From positions 29,610,783 through 29,674,782 of the forward strand of contig OY744608.1 in NCBI GenBank assembly GCA_963556255.1: 64,000 nt of DNA. The letters run 5' to 3'. The DNA comes from Allolobophora icterica (taxonomy: Eukaryota; Annelida; Clitellata; Crassiclitellata; Lumbricidae). This document shows positions 23,326 to 36,053 of this stretch, one piece after another (the stretch's first letter is position 1; each line of letters opens with the position of its first letter). The position numbers and the translations under genes were made by a program. The notes under the pieces were generated by a model, which ran no database searches, was not told the origin of the DNA, and worked only from the letters and a program-made list of their open reading frames with translations.

Positions 23326-25044
23326 AGTCCGAACATTTTTCAATTGTTTTTTCTTGCAATTCACATACACATTTTTACAGCAGATTTTTTAAAATGTACA
23401 GTCAGCACTCTTCAAGCACTTAAAACAAACTCTATCAGCAAATTCTTTCGCGCGCGAGCACGTGCGCCTCACATAGACCTGCACAACCAATTAATTATAT
23501 ATGCAAGATTGGCCTAAGGCTCACACCCGCCCAACGCCCAGCCAGGCACAAACATTTACGTATATATATGTATATATACGTAAATATATATATATATATG
23601 TGTATATATGCATAGTGAACTGAAGAGAAGAGCACAAGACAGAGAACGATGGCGTCATTGGTCATACGAACCTGCCGGTGGGCAGAGAACATAAAGAAGA
23701 AGAAGTATATATGCATATAAACACACGACATTATACTGCAAAGCAAATTAATCAACAATGGAGTCTATCACAATGAAACATCGCTGTTCTAAAAAATAGT
23801 ATGCATGTGTAATTGTGTATGCATGTATACATAGGGCCTATACGTAGGCATCATGAACATTTCTGATGACTTTGTTTAGCCGCCTTCTGCTTCGAAACCG
23901 ATTCAAGGTCCCATGTTGGCAATATTTCTTCTGACCCCTATTTGGCCTTTGGCTTTTGGCCGATTCTCCCTCATTTGCGTAACTTCTCGTTATCTTTGCC
24001 CCTCTTCATTTTTGGCGTTTCTATCTCCTTTGTCCCTTAATCCCACACAACTTAATTTTATAAACGTTTTTAAATTTACCCTTTCGTTGGGTAACCCCGA
24101 AACCGGTTTGGGGCAGCTAAATTGCATGGCCAACAATTCAAATGGAGACATGACCAGTTTGTTCCTCTAGATCCGCTCTTAATTGCATAATTTTTGACGG
24201 GACCCATAAAGTCGTAAAGAATTTTATCAGTTAAACTGAGGTTAACCTGGATCAACCAGTCTCCTGGACAACTTAATTCTCGACCGTTTTCCTTATCAAT
24301 ATTAGTAAAGTTTCACTGTACAGGACAAATCGTTGAAAACTCCATGACGTTGTATTTTTTTACTTGTAAGTCTCCGAAGATTTCCCAGCGCTACCCAAAA
24401 GCTGTTTCATGGAGACCAGTTTATTCACCGGTGCGAAAATCTATCCCGGAAGACGAAAGGGTTTTAGATCAGGAGCCAGTTATGTTCCGTATATTAGACC
24501 CTGCCGCAGAAACCGCTACCTCTGTCCATGCCATCGAACACCAACGATGAACCCTTCAGAAAGGCACAAACCCATTCTGGCCCCTCCGGCTAAAATATGC
24601 CTTTCGTTATAAGCAGTCAAATAAGCTCTCATCCCCAGACTCATACGTGATTCATGAGAAAATTTTGTCCCGGGTTTGGACTTTAGGGCATTGAACGCAA
24701 TTGTTTAGTCCAATAAATTCAAACGAATATCTGTATAATGATGATACATGGCTTTCACGGGTGACGTATAGCCACCTATCAAACACAAGGTATAGCCTAT
24801 CAAACACAATATCGCACATAATATACTATTTCGCGCACATTATACATAAATAATAATCATCAAAATGAGACAATAAACTATTATATATATATTTTCTTTT
24901 TAACGTTATAGGATATATAATATATCATAGTTTATATAGGTGTCGTCCGTGCGAATTTTATAGACGCATGTGTAAGTATGTATGCCTGCGTTGGCTGCTA
25001 AATGTTTGACACAGTCATTTCGTTTCATCTAGTTTATGCTCATC
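23326..25044. other. No gene recognised
   Basis: Contains TA runs near 23580. Frames up to about 87 codons show no recognisable domain. Confidence 0.5.
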
Positions 25045-25370
25045 TCCCTCTTCTTCCTCCTCCTCCTCCTCCTCCTCCTCGTCCTCCTCCTCCTTCTCAT
25101 ACGCCTCCTCATTATCAGCATCCTCCTCCTTATCTTCATCATCATTCTACTTCTGCTCATCCTCATCCTCCTTTTACTCCTCCTCCTCCTCATACCCCCT
25201 CCCCTTTTCCTCTTCAGCTTCCTCTTCCTCCTTTTCCTCCTCATCTTTCTCCTCCTTTTCCTCCTCCTCATTTTCCTCTTCCTCCTTCTTTTCCTTCTCA
25301 TCTGCCTCCTCCTCCTCATTTTGCTCTTCATCTTCCTCCTCCTCCTTCTCCTCCTCATCATTACCATTGA
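25045..25370 (+). repeat. CCT/CTT pyrimidine tract
   Basis: About 320 bp of imperfect CCT and TTC units. All three plus-strand frames are open over part of it, as expected for a repeat. Confidence 0.9.
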
Positions 25371-25796
25371 CGTGGTTATGGTGTCCTCCAGTTTCTCGGT
25401 AGGAGAGCATTACGACGTTGCATCTTTCAGTCTACTTCCTCCTCAGCAACCAATTAATTCACAATTTATGCTCCGCCAGTCATTAACGCTGTGCTTCTGT
25501 TTTACGTCATTTCTGTAACCATCGACCTTTGACCCTGGCGCAATATAAAGCGTCGACAGATTGAGTGCATGGTGCTGGTAATAGACAGGTGGTAGCGACG
25601 AATCGGTCCAATTATTCGACGCTCAGTCTAGTCTGGCGTATTGCGCCGTTCATTTCCAGCGGAAAAACGGTCCATGACGTCCGACTGACGGAAAAAGAAT
25701 GACAGATGGAAGTTATCCCGTTCTGTGAATGTTGATCTACAGGGAAGTGATTCCTATGTCAATCGTTCTCCTCTGGTAGATTGACGGAACAGTCTG
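25371..25796. other. No gene recognised
   Basis: Unique-looking sequence before the minisatellite. Confidence 0.5.
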
Positions 25797-25965
25797 CGAA
25801 TGGTCAGTGCTAATGGTCAGTGCGAATGGTCAATGCGAATGGTCAGTGCGAATGGTCAGTGCTAATGGTAAGTGCTAATGGTAAGTGCTAATGGTAAGTG
25901 CTAATGGTAAGTGCTAATGGTAAGTACTAATGGTCAGTGCTAATGGTAAGTGCTAATGGTCAGTG
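25797..25965 (+). repeat. 13-bp minisatellite
   Basis: About 13 tandem copies of AATGGTMAGTGCK. The first copies mostly carry AATGGTCAGTGC and the middle ones AATGGTAAGTGC, so variants are grouped along the array. Confidence 0.9.
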
Positions 25966-27894
<1,929 letters not shown>

Positions 27895-28093
27895 TTATAA
27901 GGCAATTACCCCTGGGCAGTAACCCCCGGGCAATAACCTCCGTTTGGAGGTTATTTGCCGGGTGTGTTTGACTGGGGGGGTCATTTTCTTCTGGAGTTAT
28001 TGGCCAGGAGTCATTTTCCTAGGAGGCGGGGGGTGATTGACCAGGGATTATTGGCTGGGGTGTTATTACCCCCGGGGGTTATTAGCCACCAAA
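27895..28093. repeat. Palindromic cluster of a ~16-bp GGTTATT unit
   Basis: About ten degenerate copies of a GGGGTTATTGRCCAGG-like unit. Units left of about 27950 run in reverse, those to the right forward, meeting at AATAACCTCCGTTTGGAGGTTATT, whose arms pair across a 4-base loop. No coding content. Confidence 0.65.
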
Positions 28094-29800
28094 GAGACAT
28101 TTTGTCCAGGAATCTCTAAAGAACGAGTGGGTTGATACACTGGCCAGTTGGTCACCACCAGATCGCTTTCCCGGACACCAAAAAAATTGGAAACCGCGTG
28201 CATTGCAGACAATATAGTTAAGCTTAGCAAACTATTAAAGATTTCATTTATATAACAGCCTCTAAGCCTTCAATGCAGAACGGTTAACATAGGGAGAACT
28301 AAAAAGCCTTCATTCAACTAATGGCTTTTAAATAAATGATATTTAAACGACACTGGCGAATGTTCCGTTTTCGTTAGCCTATACTTACTACTTCAGAAAT
28401 TGAAGTTGGGCTTCTTGTCCTTTAATTTACTTGCATAAAGTTCTGTTTAGAGACGCTATGTAGCCTAAATGCCTGGTTACAAATAAACATTTATGTCATA
28501 CAGTGCCCAGTATACGGTTGCCATAGAAATGTGGCTTAAGCGGGAAACTAAAGCTTCTCTGTTGGTATTATCCTTCTTCCTACTTACATAGGAACCGATG
28601 CTCAGCCATTAATAGCGGCTTCAGCGAAATGGAGAGCTGGTCAAATTGAAGTAGATCCGGAAGCTCCGGTTCATTCTGTTTTGACTAAATTTACTTTTGT
28701 ATAGGCCTGCTTAAAACACGGTATATATATATAAATATGTATGTATATATATATACATATATATATAAGACTAGAAATATAATATGGAGATTAAGTTTCT
28801 TAGCTGCTCCGTTACTGCAATCTTCACCATCGACGCCTAGAGCTTTTCAGAGTTTGGCTCTCAAATATCAATTTCGGATCATGTTGTTGTTCAAGCCAAT
28901 TCGCGGAAGCGCGGGATTCCCAAGAGCCAACACATACTCTGTATCGCTCTCAAGGTGATTAATTCCGAAAGCGAATTGCCGAAGATCTGTCCTGTAATTA
29001 TTGTTTTTAAAATGCACACAATGAGAGGCTTTAAATTACCTAGATTGAGTCTAGAAAAAAGCCAGAAAGCCTCAAAGTAGCAAGCAGCGACGGCCCACAT
29101 ATTGCTTGCAATATGATCTTCGCCTCCATGTCTCCCAAAAAATTGGTGATTGTGCGATATGGCCCATCAATATTCAATTATTCTTTATTCATTAAAGTAA
29201 ATTTAATATATAATACTGTAAAACAAATTATCAAAGACCGTCTGCATCTTCGTTTCATTTTGAGGCAGCTAAGGTCACTAAGTTCAGTTTCTATGTCTGT
29301 TTATAGTTAACCAGCGTTTACAAGGATGCTGTTTGTCAACCTTAATGTTGTAATAAACGAATATATACTTTGTCAACCATATAAGAACCTTTGGCACTCG
29401 GGGACTTTTAGCCCCCTCCCTCCCAGATACTTCTACTTCTGGCGCCGACATGTCTTCCCCGCCCAATGCTAAGGCCAACAAATTGCACCCTGGAGGCAGC
29501 GATTTACTGTTGCACTGGGTTTAGAAATGGCTTAAGATCCAAAGCTGTGGCTTAGGAACCAAAGCAATCAGGCATCTTTATGTACTAGCACCATCAACGA
29601 ACATCCATCAGTGGAACCACAGCAACAACTTATAAGCTTACATTTATGCTGGTTGTTAATTTGTTTATGATCACGTTAACAGTTGGGCAATCATGATCAT
29701 ATGGTTCATTCTCTAATGTGTTTGCGACATAGGACCTACATGACACTTATTTAAAGGTGGTAATAAAGGTAACAGATGGTACTCCACAGAAGCGTGTTGC
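28094..29800. other. No gene recognised
   Basis: TA-rich stretch near 28730-28770. Frames up to about 73 codons show no recognisable domain. Confidence 0.5.
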
Positions 29801-29984
29801 AGAGGTCCATGGATCTTTTGTCTGAGGTGGAAACATAAGCACATAAATGAAATCCAGCAACACGATACCTTTTCAAAGCCTTCCAAGCGACTCCAACTTG
29901 CAGCGCATAGGGCTGCGTTGAAGCAAGACCGCCTAGAAACTCATAAAACTATTTGTAACGTAGATGTAATGACTTCATGTGCTT

Positions 29985-31195
29985 AATGAATAAGGGCATG
30001 GTGACAATATTTCTTCGTCTTGACTTGGCTGCTGCTTTTGACAATCTGGATCATTCTCTTCCTTTGCATCGTCTCCAGCTCTGGTTTGGGGTTTCTGGTC
30101 CTGCACTACACTGATTTAGTACTTATCTTGGTCCACGCACTCACTCTGTATATTCACGTGGTAATTGCACATCTAGTGCTTTGTTGACGTGTTACGTGCT
30201 AGATAGATTCTCTTGTTTACATTGGGCACCACACTACAAAGGCATTGCTGGATAATCAATCGCTATGGTTTCATATCTGTGTGATGATACCCAAATCTAT
30301 ATTTCATTCGACAGTGCAGCTTCCTTTGATGAAAACTGAATATATACGGTACCGGTACTGAGTCACTCAAAAGACTTAAGAAATTGCAATGACTTAAATC
30401 TGTGACACTACTTGCCTCAGTTGTTGACTTAGCTAATGTTGCACGTAACTAGGGCATTGTTTTCGATTATATCTCTTACCGACTAGGCCCTATGTAAATG
30501 GTATTTGTAAGTCATTATATATGCACATTTTAGACATGCGAAGAATTAGGCGTCGTGTTCTCATATCTCCAAGGATAGCTCTGGAAAACGCATTGGTGTC
30601 GATTCATCTTGATTACTGTAACTCACTTCTGGCTAGTATTACAAAATCAAACATTATGACACTCCAAAGAGTTCGGATCTGTCTGGCTAAGGCTATGACT
30701 AATACATCTAAATATGAACATGTGACACATGTCCTTAAATCTTTGCATTGGCTTTCTGTTCAGCACAAGATTTGTTTTTAAATGAGGTTCATAGTTTACA
30801 AAACATCGAATGCCAGCCAACCACAGTATTTAGCCTTGATTCCTCAGACTTATCATTATTCAACGAGGTCATCTGATTATCTTTCTCTGGTCATATCTAT
30901 AGGACTGAACTGTAATTCTTGATTAGAGAGCTTTTTATGTTGCTGGACCGAAATTCTGGAACTCTATCCCTGTGTCATTTCATTGCGATTAAATTTTTAT
31001 GTAATTTCGTTCGCTCTTATTCTTACCTCTATCAATTATTGCTTATCCACCGTAGGCTGCCTTTCCGTCGGGGCGGACTGATCCTCTGATTACGGCTTAG
31101 GTTTGGTGCACCGTTGGATGAAGCTTCTGCATTAGCCACAGGCGCGGTAGGAGTTACTAATTTGCTAAGTACTAACCATAGCGCCAGACCATACT
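29985..31195 (+). pseudogene. CR1/L2-like reverse transcriptase remnant, longest copy
   Basis: Early part reads LRLDLAAAFDNLDHS, the polymerase LDLSAAFDTVDH motif. The frame at 30521-30781 reads IRRIRRRVLISPRIALENAL, then LDYCNSLLASI and HVTHVLKSLHWLSVQHKI, the usual C-terminal order. Later IPQTYHYSTRSSDYL-like sequence also matches the fragment at 33095-33391. The 3' end GGCGCGGTAGGAGTTACTAA corresponds to those near 20910 and 33015. Several stops and frameshifts show it is dead. Confidence 0.8.
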
Positions 31196-31748
31196 ATATT
31201 AGATCCTATATCTACGAGTACATATGAGACTAATTTTGCTTAAACCTAGGCCTGATTAATAACAAACTAAGTTCGAAAGGAAGGCGTTTAATTAAAGCTC
31301 AGGTGACTAATTTGAAGAAGCTATTCAATCTTACACCAAAGTCTTACACCTTGCCTTTACTTGAGTCTGCGTCTCGACAGGTCTCTAATCCTCGTTGTAC
31401 CAGATGACCCTTTATTATTTCTTCAGCCATTTTCTTCCTTAAATCATAGCTGATAAAATAGAAATAAATACACTCGAACTTCCAGCGACGAGAAACAAGT
31501 AAACAAAATGGTAAAAGATAAAATCTACGTATAATCCACTGCCTGACAGTTAATTATAATGAGCGTTCCTGGATTGTTAATCGTCTTATGGAATATTGTG
31601 ATAACTTCTTACGTGCTAAAGAGATTGATTTAGTACAAAACTGCGACGCCTAGTGGCAATTCTTGGAACTGTTTATTATGCTCTTTGAGTACTTCATTAA
31701 CTTTAGTCTTCTTCAGACAAACCAGTCGAGCAGATGTACCATATCCAG
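31196..31748. other. No gene recognised
   Basis: Unique-looking A/T-rich sequence. Confidence 0.5.
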
Positions 31749-31810
31749 CAATGTCGGCTTTAGGTATAGGCGATATATATAGGCGGCTGCCTAGAGCGGC
31801 ATTTTTCAAG
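31749..31810 (+). mobile_element. Possible hAT-like terminus
   Basis: CAATGTCGGCTTTAGGTATA then AGGCGGCTGCCTAGAGCGGC resembles a hAT-type terminal sequence common in animal genomes. A matching right end and 8-bp duplication were not found, so it is at most a fragment. The minus-strand 94-codon frame over it (31630-31914) has no recognised domain. Confidence 0.35.
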
Positions 31811-31872
31811 GGTCGGAAAATTCCGGCAAAATACTTCAACAATTTATAGAACAATTTTTTCTCTTGAACACT

Positions 31873-32188
31873 GAAAACGATTTTCAATAGATCAGCAATT
31901 ATGAGTAAGGGCATTTTTGTCCTTGCCTATAGCACAAAACTGTCTAAGGTTGCTATTGATATGCAGTTCTACTAGGGCGTGCTGGAGGTGGACATGCCGA
32001 TCATGATGGCGGAGGTCTTGTTGGGCTGGCGAAAACAATTTTCAATAGATCAGCAATTATGAGTAAGGGCATTTTTGTCCTTGCCTACAGCAGAAAACTG
32101 TCTAAGGCTGCTACTGATATGCAGTTCTACTAGGGCGTGCTGGAGGTAGACATGCCGATTATGATGGCGGAGGTCTTGTTGGGCTGGC
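31873..32188 (+). repeat. 158-bp tandem duplication
   Basis: 31873-32030 and 32031-32188 are direct copies starting GAAAAC and ending GGGCTGGC, with only a few substitutions. No gene recognised inside. Confidence 0.9.
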
Positions 32189-33009
32189 GAAGTACTATGT
32201 AGGCCTAGCTAAGGTTGACTTCATCATGGTGTTACTGATGGTGATGTTTTGTCTACGTTTGTTCTGGTGTTGACTCCGATGTGTCTGCCGTTGTCATTGA
32301 TGGAGGTGCTGTTGTTGTGATTTCTCTGGGTTGGTGACAGTGCTGATGGCTCTTGTGGTCGGCGTAGCACTTCGTGTTGGCGGTGCGATGTGGCGGAAGA
32401 AAGGCACAAAAGAGACAGCATAGGACGGCGCTTAGATTTCTTTTCGTCTGACTGGTTTCGCGACCCAAGTGGTGGTAGCGGTGGGTGGAGCCCCTCGCCC
32501 GTCCCTCCCCGCCATCGATCACTGCCGACCGTATAGCGACCGGTGTCGGCTCCCAGTCCGCGACGGGGTGTTATTTCGACCTCCATCCGTGTAGAGGACC
32601 GGCGGGGTTCGGTGTTTGTTCGACGGGTGGACTAATGCGCAGTAAATCAACCAGAGCAACGGGATTATCAGGAGATTAGAGTTACAAAGTCTCTCGCGAT
32701 GACTAGATACGCCTCGTTTCAACTGCCAATCTGACTCAGAATCAAGCAACACGTCATGATCATTATCACTCGACCATTGACAATAATGAAAATTCTGTGA
32801 TGAACAATTATGCAGAACATAATTATAGGCCCTAGCCTATTATAATTTAATATACAATATATAGCTTATGTTTGGGCCGCTACATATGTGTGCGTGGATG
32901 CGCGTGCGACGCGTGTGTGCTCTTGAATGAACGAAAACGCATTTAATTACGATAGACTAACGAAGATTTGATTTCGTTTTATGATTATAATTGTAATTGT
33001 ATGTAGTAA
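32189..33009. other. Unassigned; GC-rich frame at 32224-32586
   Basis: The minus-strand frame of 120 codons begins MEVEITPRRGLGADTGRYTV. It is open in a GC-rich patch, has no recognised domain and is partly overlapped by another frame. A 5' part of a non-LTR element is possible but not shown. Confidence 0.3.
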
Positions 33010-33757
33010 CTTCTATTGCGCCAGTGTCTAATTCACAAGGCATCAAACGATGGCACACCAAAACCAAGCCGTAATCAGGTCAATATCCAGAAGATTAGTC
33101 CTCAAGACAGAGATACAGCCTATGGTTGATAAGCAATTTGGAAGATGTAAATTTTAAGTTCAGAACGAAATACACAAGCGACAGAGCAGAGCGCACAAAC
33201 ACAGGAAGAGAGAGTTCACCAAAAAGATTTCTTGAGTTTGGTATGACCAGACAAAGATAATCAGATGACCTCGTTGAATAATGATAAGTCTGGGGAATAA
33301 GAACTGATTTCAAGTTTTGTGGCTGGCCGTAAATCACAGTTTTATAAACTATGAGCTTCAATTTGAAATTCTTTGCTGAATAGGAAGCCAATGCAAATAT
33401 TTAAGCACATGGGTTATGTGTTCATATTTGGATGTATTAGTTATAGCTCTAGCCACAGAATTATGAACTCTTTACCAATTGATACCAGTAAGAAGCGAGT
33501 TACAGTAATCTAAGCGACTGGAAACCAGTGCATTTGCCAGATATGTCCTTGCAGACATGTGCACATAATGCCTGATTCTGCGTATGTCACGAATGAGCAT
33601 ATATGATGACTTACAAATGCTGTTTACATGGCCGGTGAGAAACACGATAGAATTCAAAACAACGCCTAAGTCACCAGCTGTTTTACTCAGTTTCAAGAGA
33701 AATTTACATTTTTGCTGCTGCTCTAGTATTCCGAACGTTTGTTATGTTTTGTTAAAG
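33010..33757 (-). pseudogene. CR1/L2-like reverse transcriptase remnant
   Basis: The minus strand reads KLSKTAGDLGVVLNS, SSYMLIRDIRRIRHYVHMSA and YLANALVSSRLDYCNSLLTG, then after breaks LIPQTYHYSTRSSDYL. This is the same family as 29985-31195 and 20150-20950. The 3' end at about 33010-33030 matches theirs. The right side is cut by LTR element 2, whose insertion site duplicates GTGTC at 33758-33762. Confidence 0.8.
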
Positions 33758-33762
33758 GTGTC

Positions 33763-34247
33763 TGTCAACCCAATCCTTCCGTTGACAATCCTTCTGATTA
33801 AATCCTTGTTCTCTTCGTACTTAAACGCCTATTTAACGTTCACCTTTTGAACACTAATTCTACGTATAAGTATAACCTGAATTAATCAGCAACCAGTTTA
33901 ATATCTTTTCAGTTTAATAAGAAACAAACAGACAGAACTCAATTCGATTACAACTCAACTAGTCAGCCACACTACTACAGCGAACATACTCGAATTCAAA
34001 CTTCTCCAGTCAGCATAATTCTTCGCGCCTCTTGACACACCTGTCTTCTGTGCGCCTAAGCGAAATCTAATAATATACATATAGCGCGCCGCTGCCAAGA
34101 TCGGCCGGCCGCGCGTGTCACTAAAACAGTACGACTAAACGTTATACATCTATCATATATACATATACACGTGAAACTAAAGTAAGCGCACTAAATATAT
34201 ACGCTAACATCTCGCACTGCAAGACTGTACACAAAACTCAGTTCACA
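33763..34247 (-). repeat. 3' LTR of element 2
   Basis: 485 bp, plus-strand ends TGTCAACC and AGTTCACA (TGT...ACA). It appears identical to the other LTR. On the left it abuts the GTGTC duplication. Confidence 0.96.
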
Positions 34248-34265
34248 TTACCTCCTTCCTTTTTC
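34248..34265 (-). promoter_or_regulatory. Polypurine tract of element 2
   Basis: The minus strand reads GAAAAAGGAAGGAGGTAA directly before the 3' LTR, the expected site of plus-strand priming. Confidence 0.85.
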
Positions 34266-34363
34266 TGGAATTGAGCAAATTAAATTTCAAAATTTGCGAA
34301 ATTACCAAAATACATGAAACATACATATATATCTAACTAATTAATAAACAGTCTTACGATTAC

Positions 34364-35281
34364 TTATAACCTTGACAAACAATCAGCAATAACATTCAAT
34401 CTGCCCTTCTTGTACTTCACCTCAACATCAAAAGTTTGTAAGGCTAACGCCCAACGCACAAGTTTAGCAGACTTAGACATTGACTCAGTCAAATATGTAA
34501 GAGGATTGTGATCAGTAAAAATGAAAATTTTTGATCCAATTATAATTTCTTTTAACTTGTTTAGAGCCCAAACAATAGCATAGGCTTCCTTTTCCACAGT
34601 AGCCCATCTCTTCTGGGTATCAGTTAATTTCTGACTGATAAATGACACAGGGCGTTCTATTCCCTTGTCGTCCATCTGTGTTAAAACAGCACCGACTGCA
34701 AAGTCACTACTATCGCAGTACAAATTGAATGGTTTTCCCACTTCAAAAACATATAATACTACTTTGGATCGCACAGCCTCTTTAAGTAAATCAAATGCTT
34801 GCTGATGTTCAACAGTCCAATCAATCTTATCAGAAACACGTTTACTAGTTAAATCAGATAGCGGTTTCGCAATCTGTGCAAAGTCCTTAATAAACTGTCT
34901 GTAATAATTAAAAAATCCAAGCAGTTGCTTAACTTGCTTCTTAGTTTCTGGGATCTTCAAATTAGTCAAACTTTCAATTCTGTCTGGATTCATCTTTATC
35001 TTACCAGACCCAACCACATGACCGATAAACCTTACTTCAGACTTACCAAATATGCATTTTTTCAAATTTAAGGTAACGTTATGCAATCTCATTTGCATCA
35101 AAAATGCATCTAACTGCTGTAAATGAATTTTCCAACTGTCAGAATGCACAGCAATGTCATCAACATACGGTTCTGCAAAGTCACTTATAGGCTGTAAAAC
35201 TAAATTTATCGCCTTAACAAAAGTTCGGCCTGAATTTATCATTCCAAAAGGAACACGAGTAAATTCATACAGTCCACAGTT
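34364..35281 (-). pseudogene. Reverse transcriptase palm and RNase H, element 2 (cut off by insert)
   Basis: Homology resumes at 35281 with CGLYEFTRVPFGMINSG, then the catalytic YVDD box (EPYVDDIAVHSD), connection (LLGFFNYYRQFIKDFA) and RNase H (LYCDSSDFAVGAVL, TVEKEAYAIVWAL, FTDHNPLTYL), ending KKGRLNVIADCLSRL. The codon phase on both sides of the insert is the same, so the gene was intact before the insertion. The open frame extends some 40 codons into the insert, but that part is not homologous. Confidence 0.93.
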
Positions 35282-36053
35282 GATCTTGCTAGCCTTGCTA
35301 CTGAATTCCCTAATGCTACTGAATTCCCTAATGTCGTCTTCTCCACTTCTGTCCGTGACCTTGGTGTCACCTTGGACTCTGAACTCACCCTCTCCCAGCA
35401 TATTTCGCAGCTGAGCCGGGGTTGTTATTTCCAGTTACGTCAGCTCCGTGTGGTCTCCCGCTCTCTCTCTCCCAAACACGCAGCTACTCTCGTTCATGCT
35501 TTCATTACCTGTCGACTTGATTACTGCTGTTCTCTCTATATTGGTCTCCCTCACACTCGACTGCATTGCCTTGAACGCGTTCTACGCTCTGCTGCGCGCC
35601 TCGTTGGGCGCATTCCTAAGTTTGGTCACGTGTCTGACTACATGCGTGACGTCCTCCACTGGCTTCCTTTTTCGCAACGCATTGTATACCGGGTTGCTTC
35701 TATTGTCTGGCAGTGTCAGCTTGGCCGCGCTCCTTTCTATCTACGTGAGCTCTGTTTTCCAGCGTCCGCACTTCTTGGTCGCCGTTCACTCCGTTCCACC
35801 GCCCGCGGTGACTTACATGTTCCTTTCGCTCGCACTGCAACCATGCAGCAGCGAGCATTCTCCGTTGCCGGTCCCACTATCTGGAATGGCCTTCCTGTTG
35901 GACTGCGGTCTCTCCCTCGAGACTCCTCCACCTCTTTCTTCTCTGCTCTTAAGGCTGTTCTCTTTCGTCGAGGTTGGGCTGGGAGCGCCTCTGAATAGTT
36001 GCCTTGAAGAGCGCGCTATATAAATGTCTAATTGATTGATTGATTGATTGATT
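35282..36053 (+). mobile_element. CR1-like non-LTR retrotransposon, 5'-truncated, inserted in element 2
   Basis: 772 bp in opposite orientation to its host. The frame runs from the left edge to 35998 and reads VRDLGVTLDSELTLSQHI, RLDYCCSLYIGLP, LHWLPFSQRIVYRV and FSVAGPTIWNGLPVGLRSLP: the C-terminal end of a CR1/L2-like reverse transcriptase. The 3' UTR is about 55 bp with GAGCGCGCTATATAAATGTC, ending in (ATTG)n. Only TT is shared by both junctions, so any target duplication is 2 bp or absent, usual for CR1-like elements. An 18-bp tandem repeat sits near the 5' edge. Confidence 0.93.
35298..35333 (+). repeat. 18-bp tandem duplication in the CR1-like insert
   Basis: CTACTGAATTCCCTAATG occurs twice in tandem, keeping the reading frame. 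Confidence 0.97.

Noticed and set aside
27895..28093. Riboswitch or terminator-like hairpins
   Set aside because: No bacterial context; many degenerate copies of one unit explain the pairing.
32224..32586. Host exon or non-LTR ORF1 in the 120-codon frame
   Set aside because: No domain recognised; another frame is open over the same bases.
35448..36023. A 191-codon plus-strand frame overlapping the CR1-like insert
   Set aside because: Different frame from the one carrying the reverse transcriptase motifs; a shadow.
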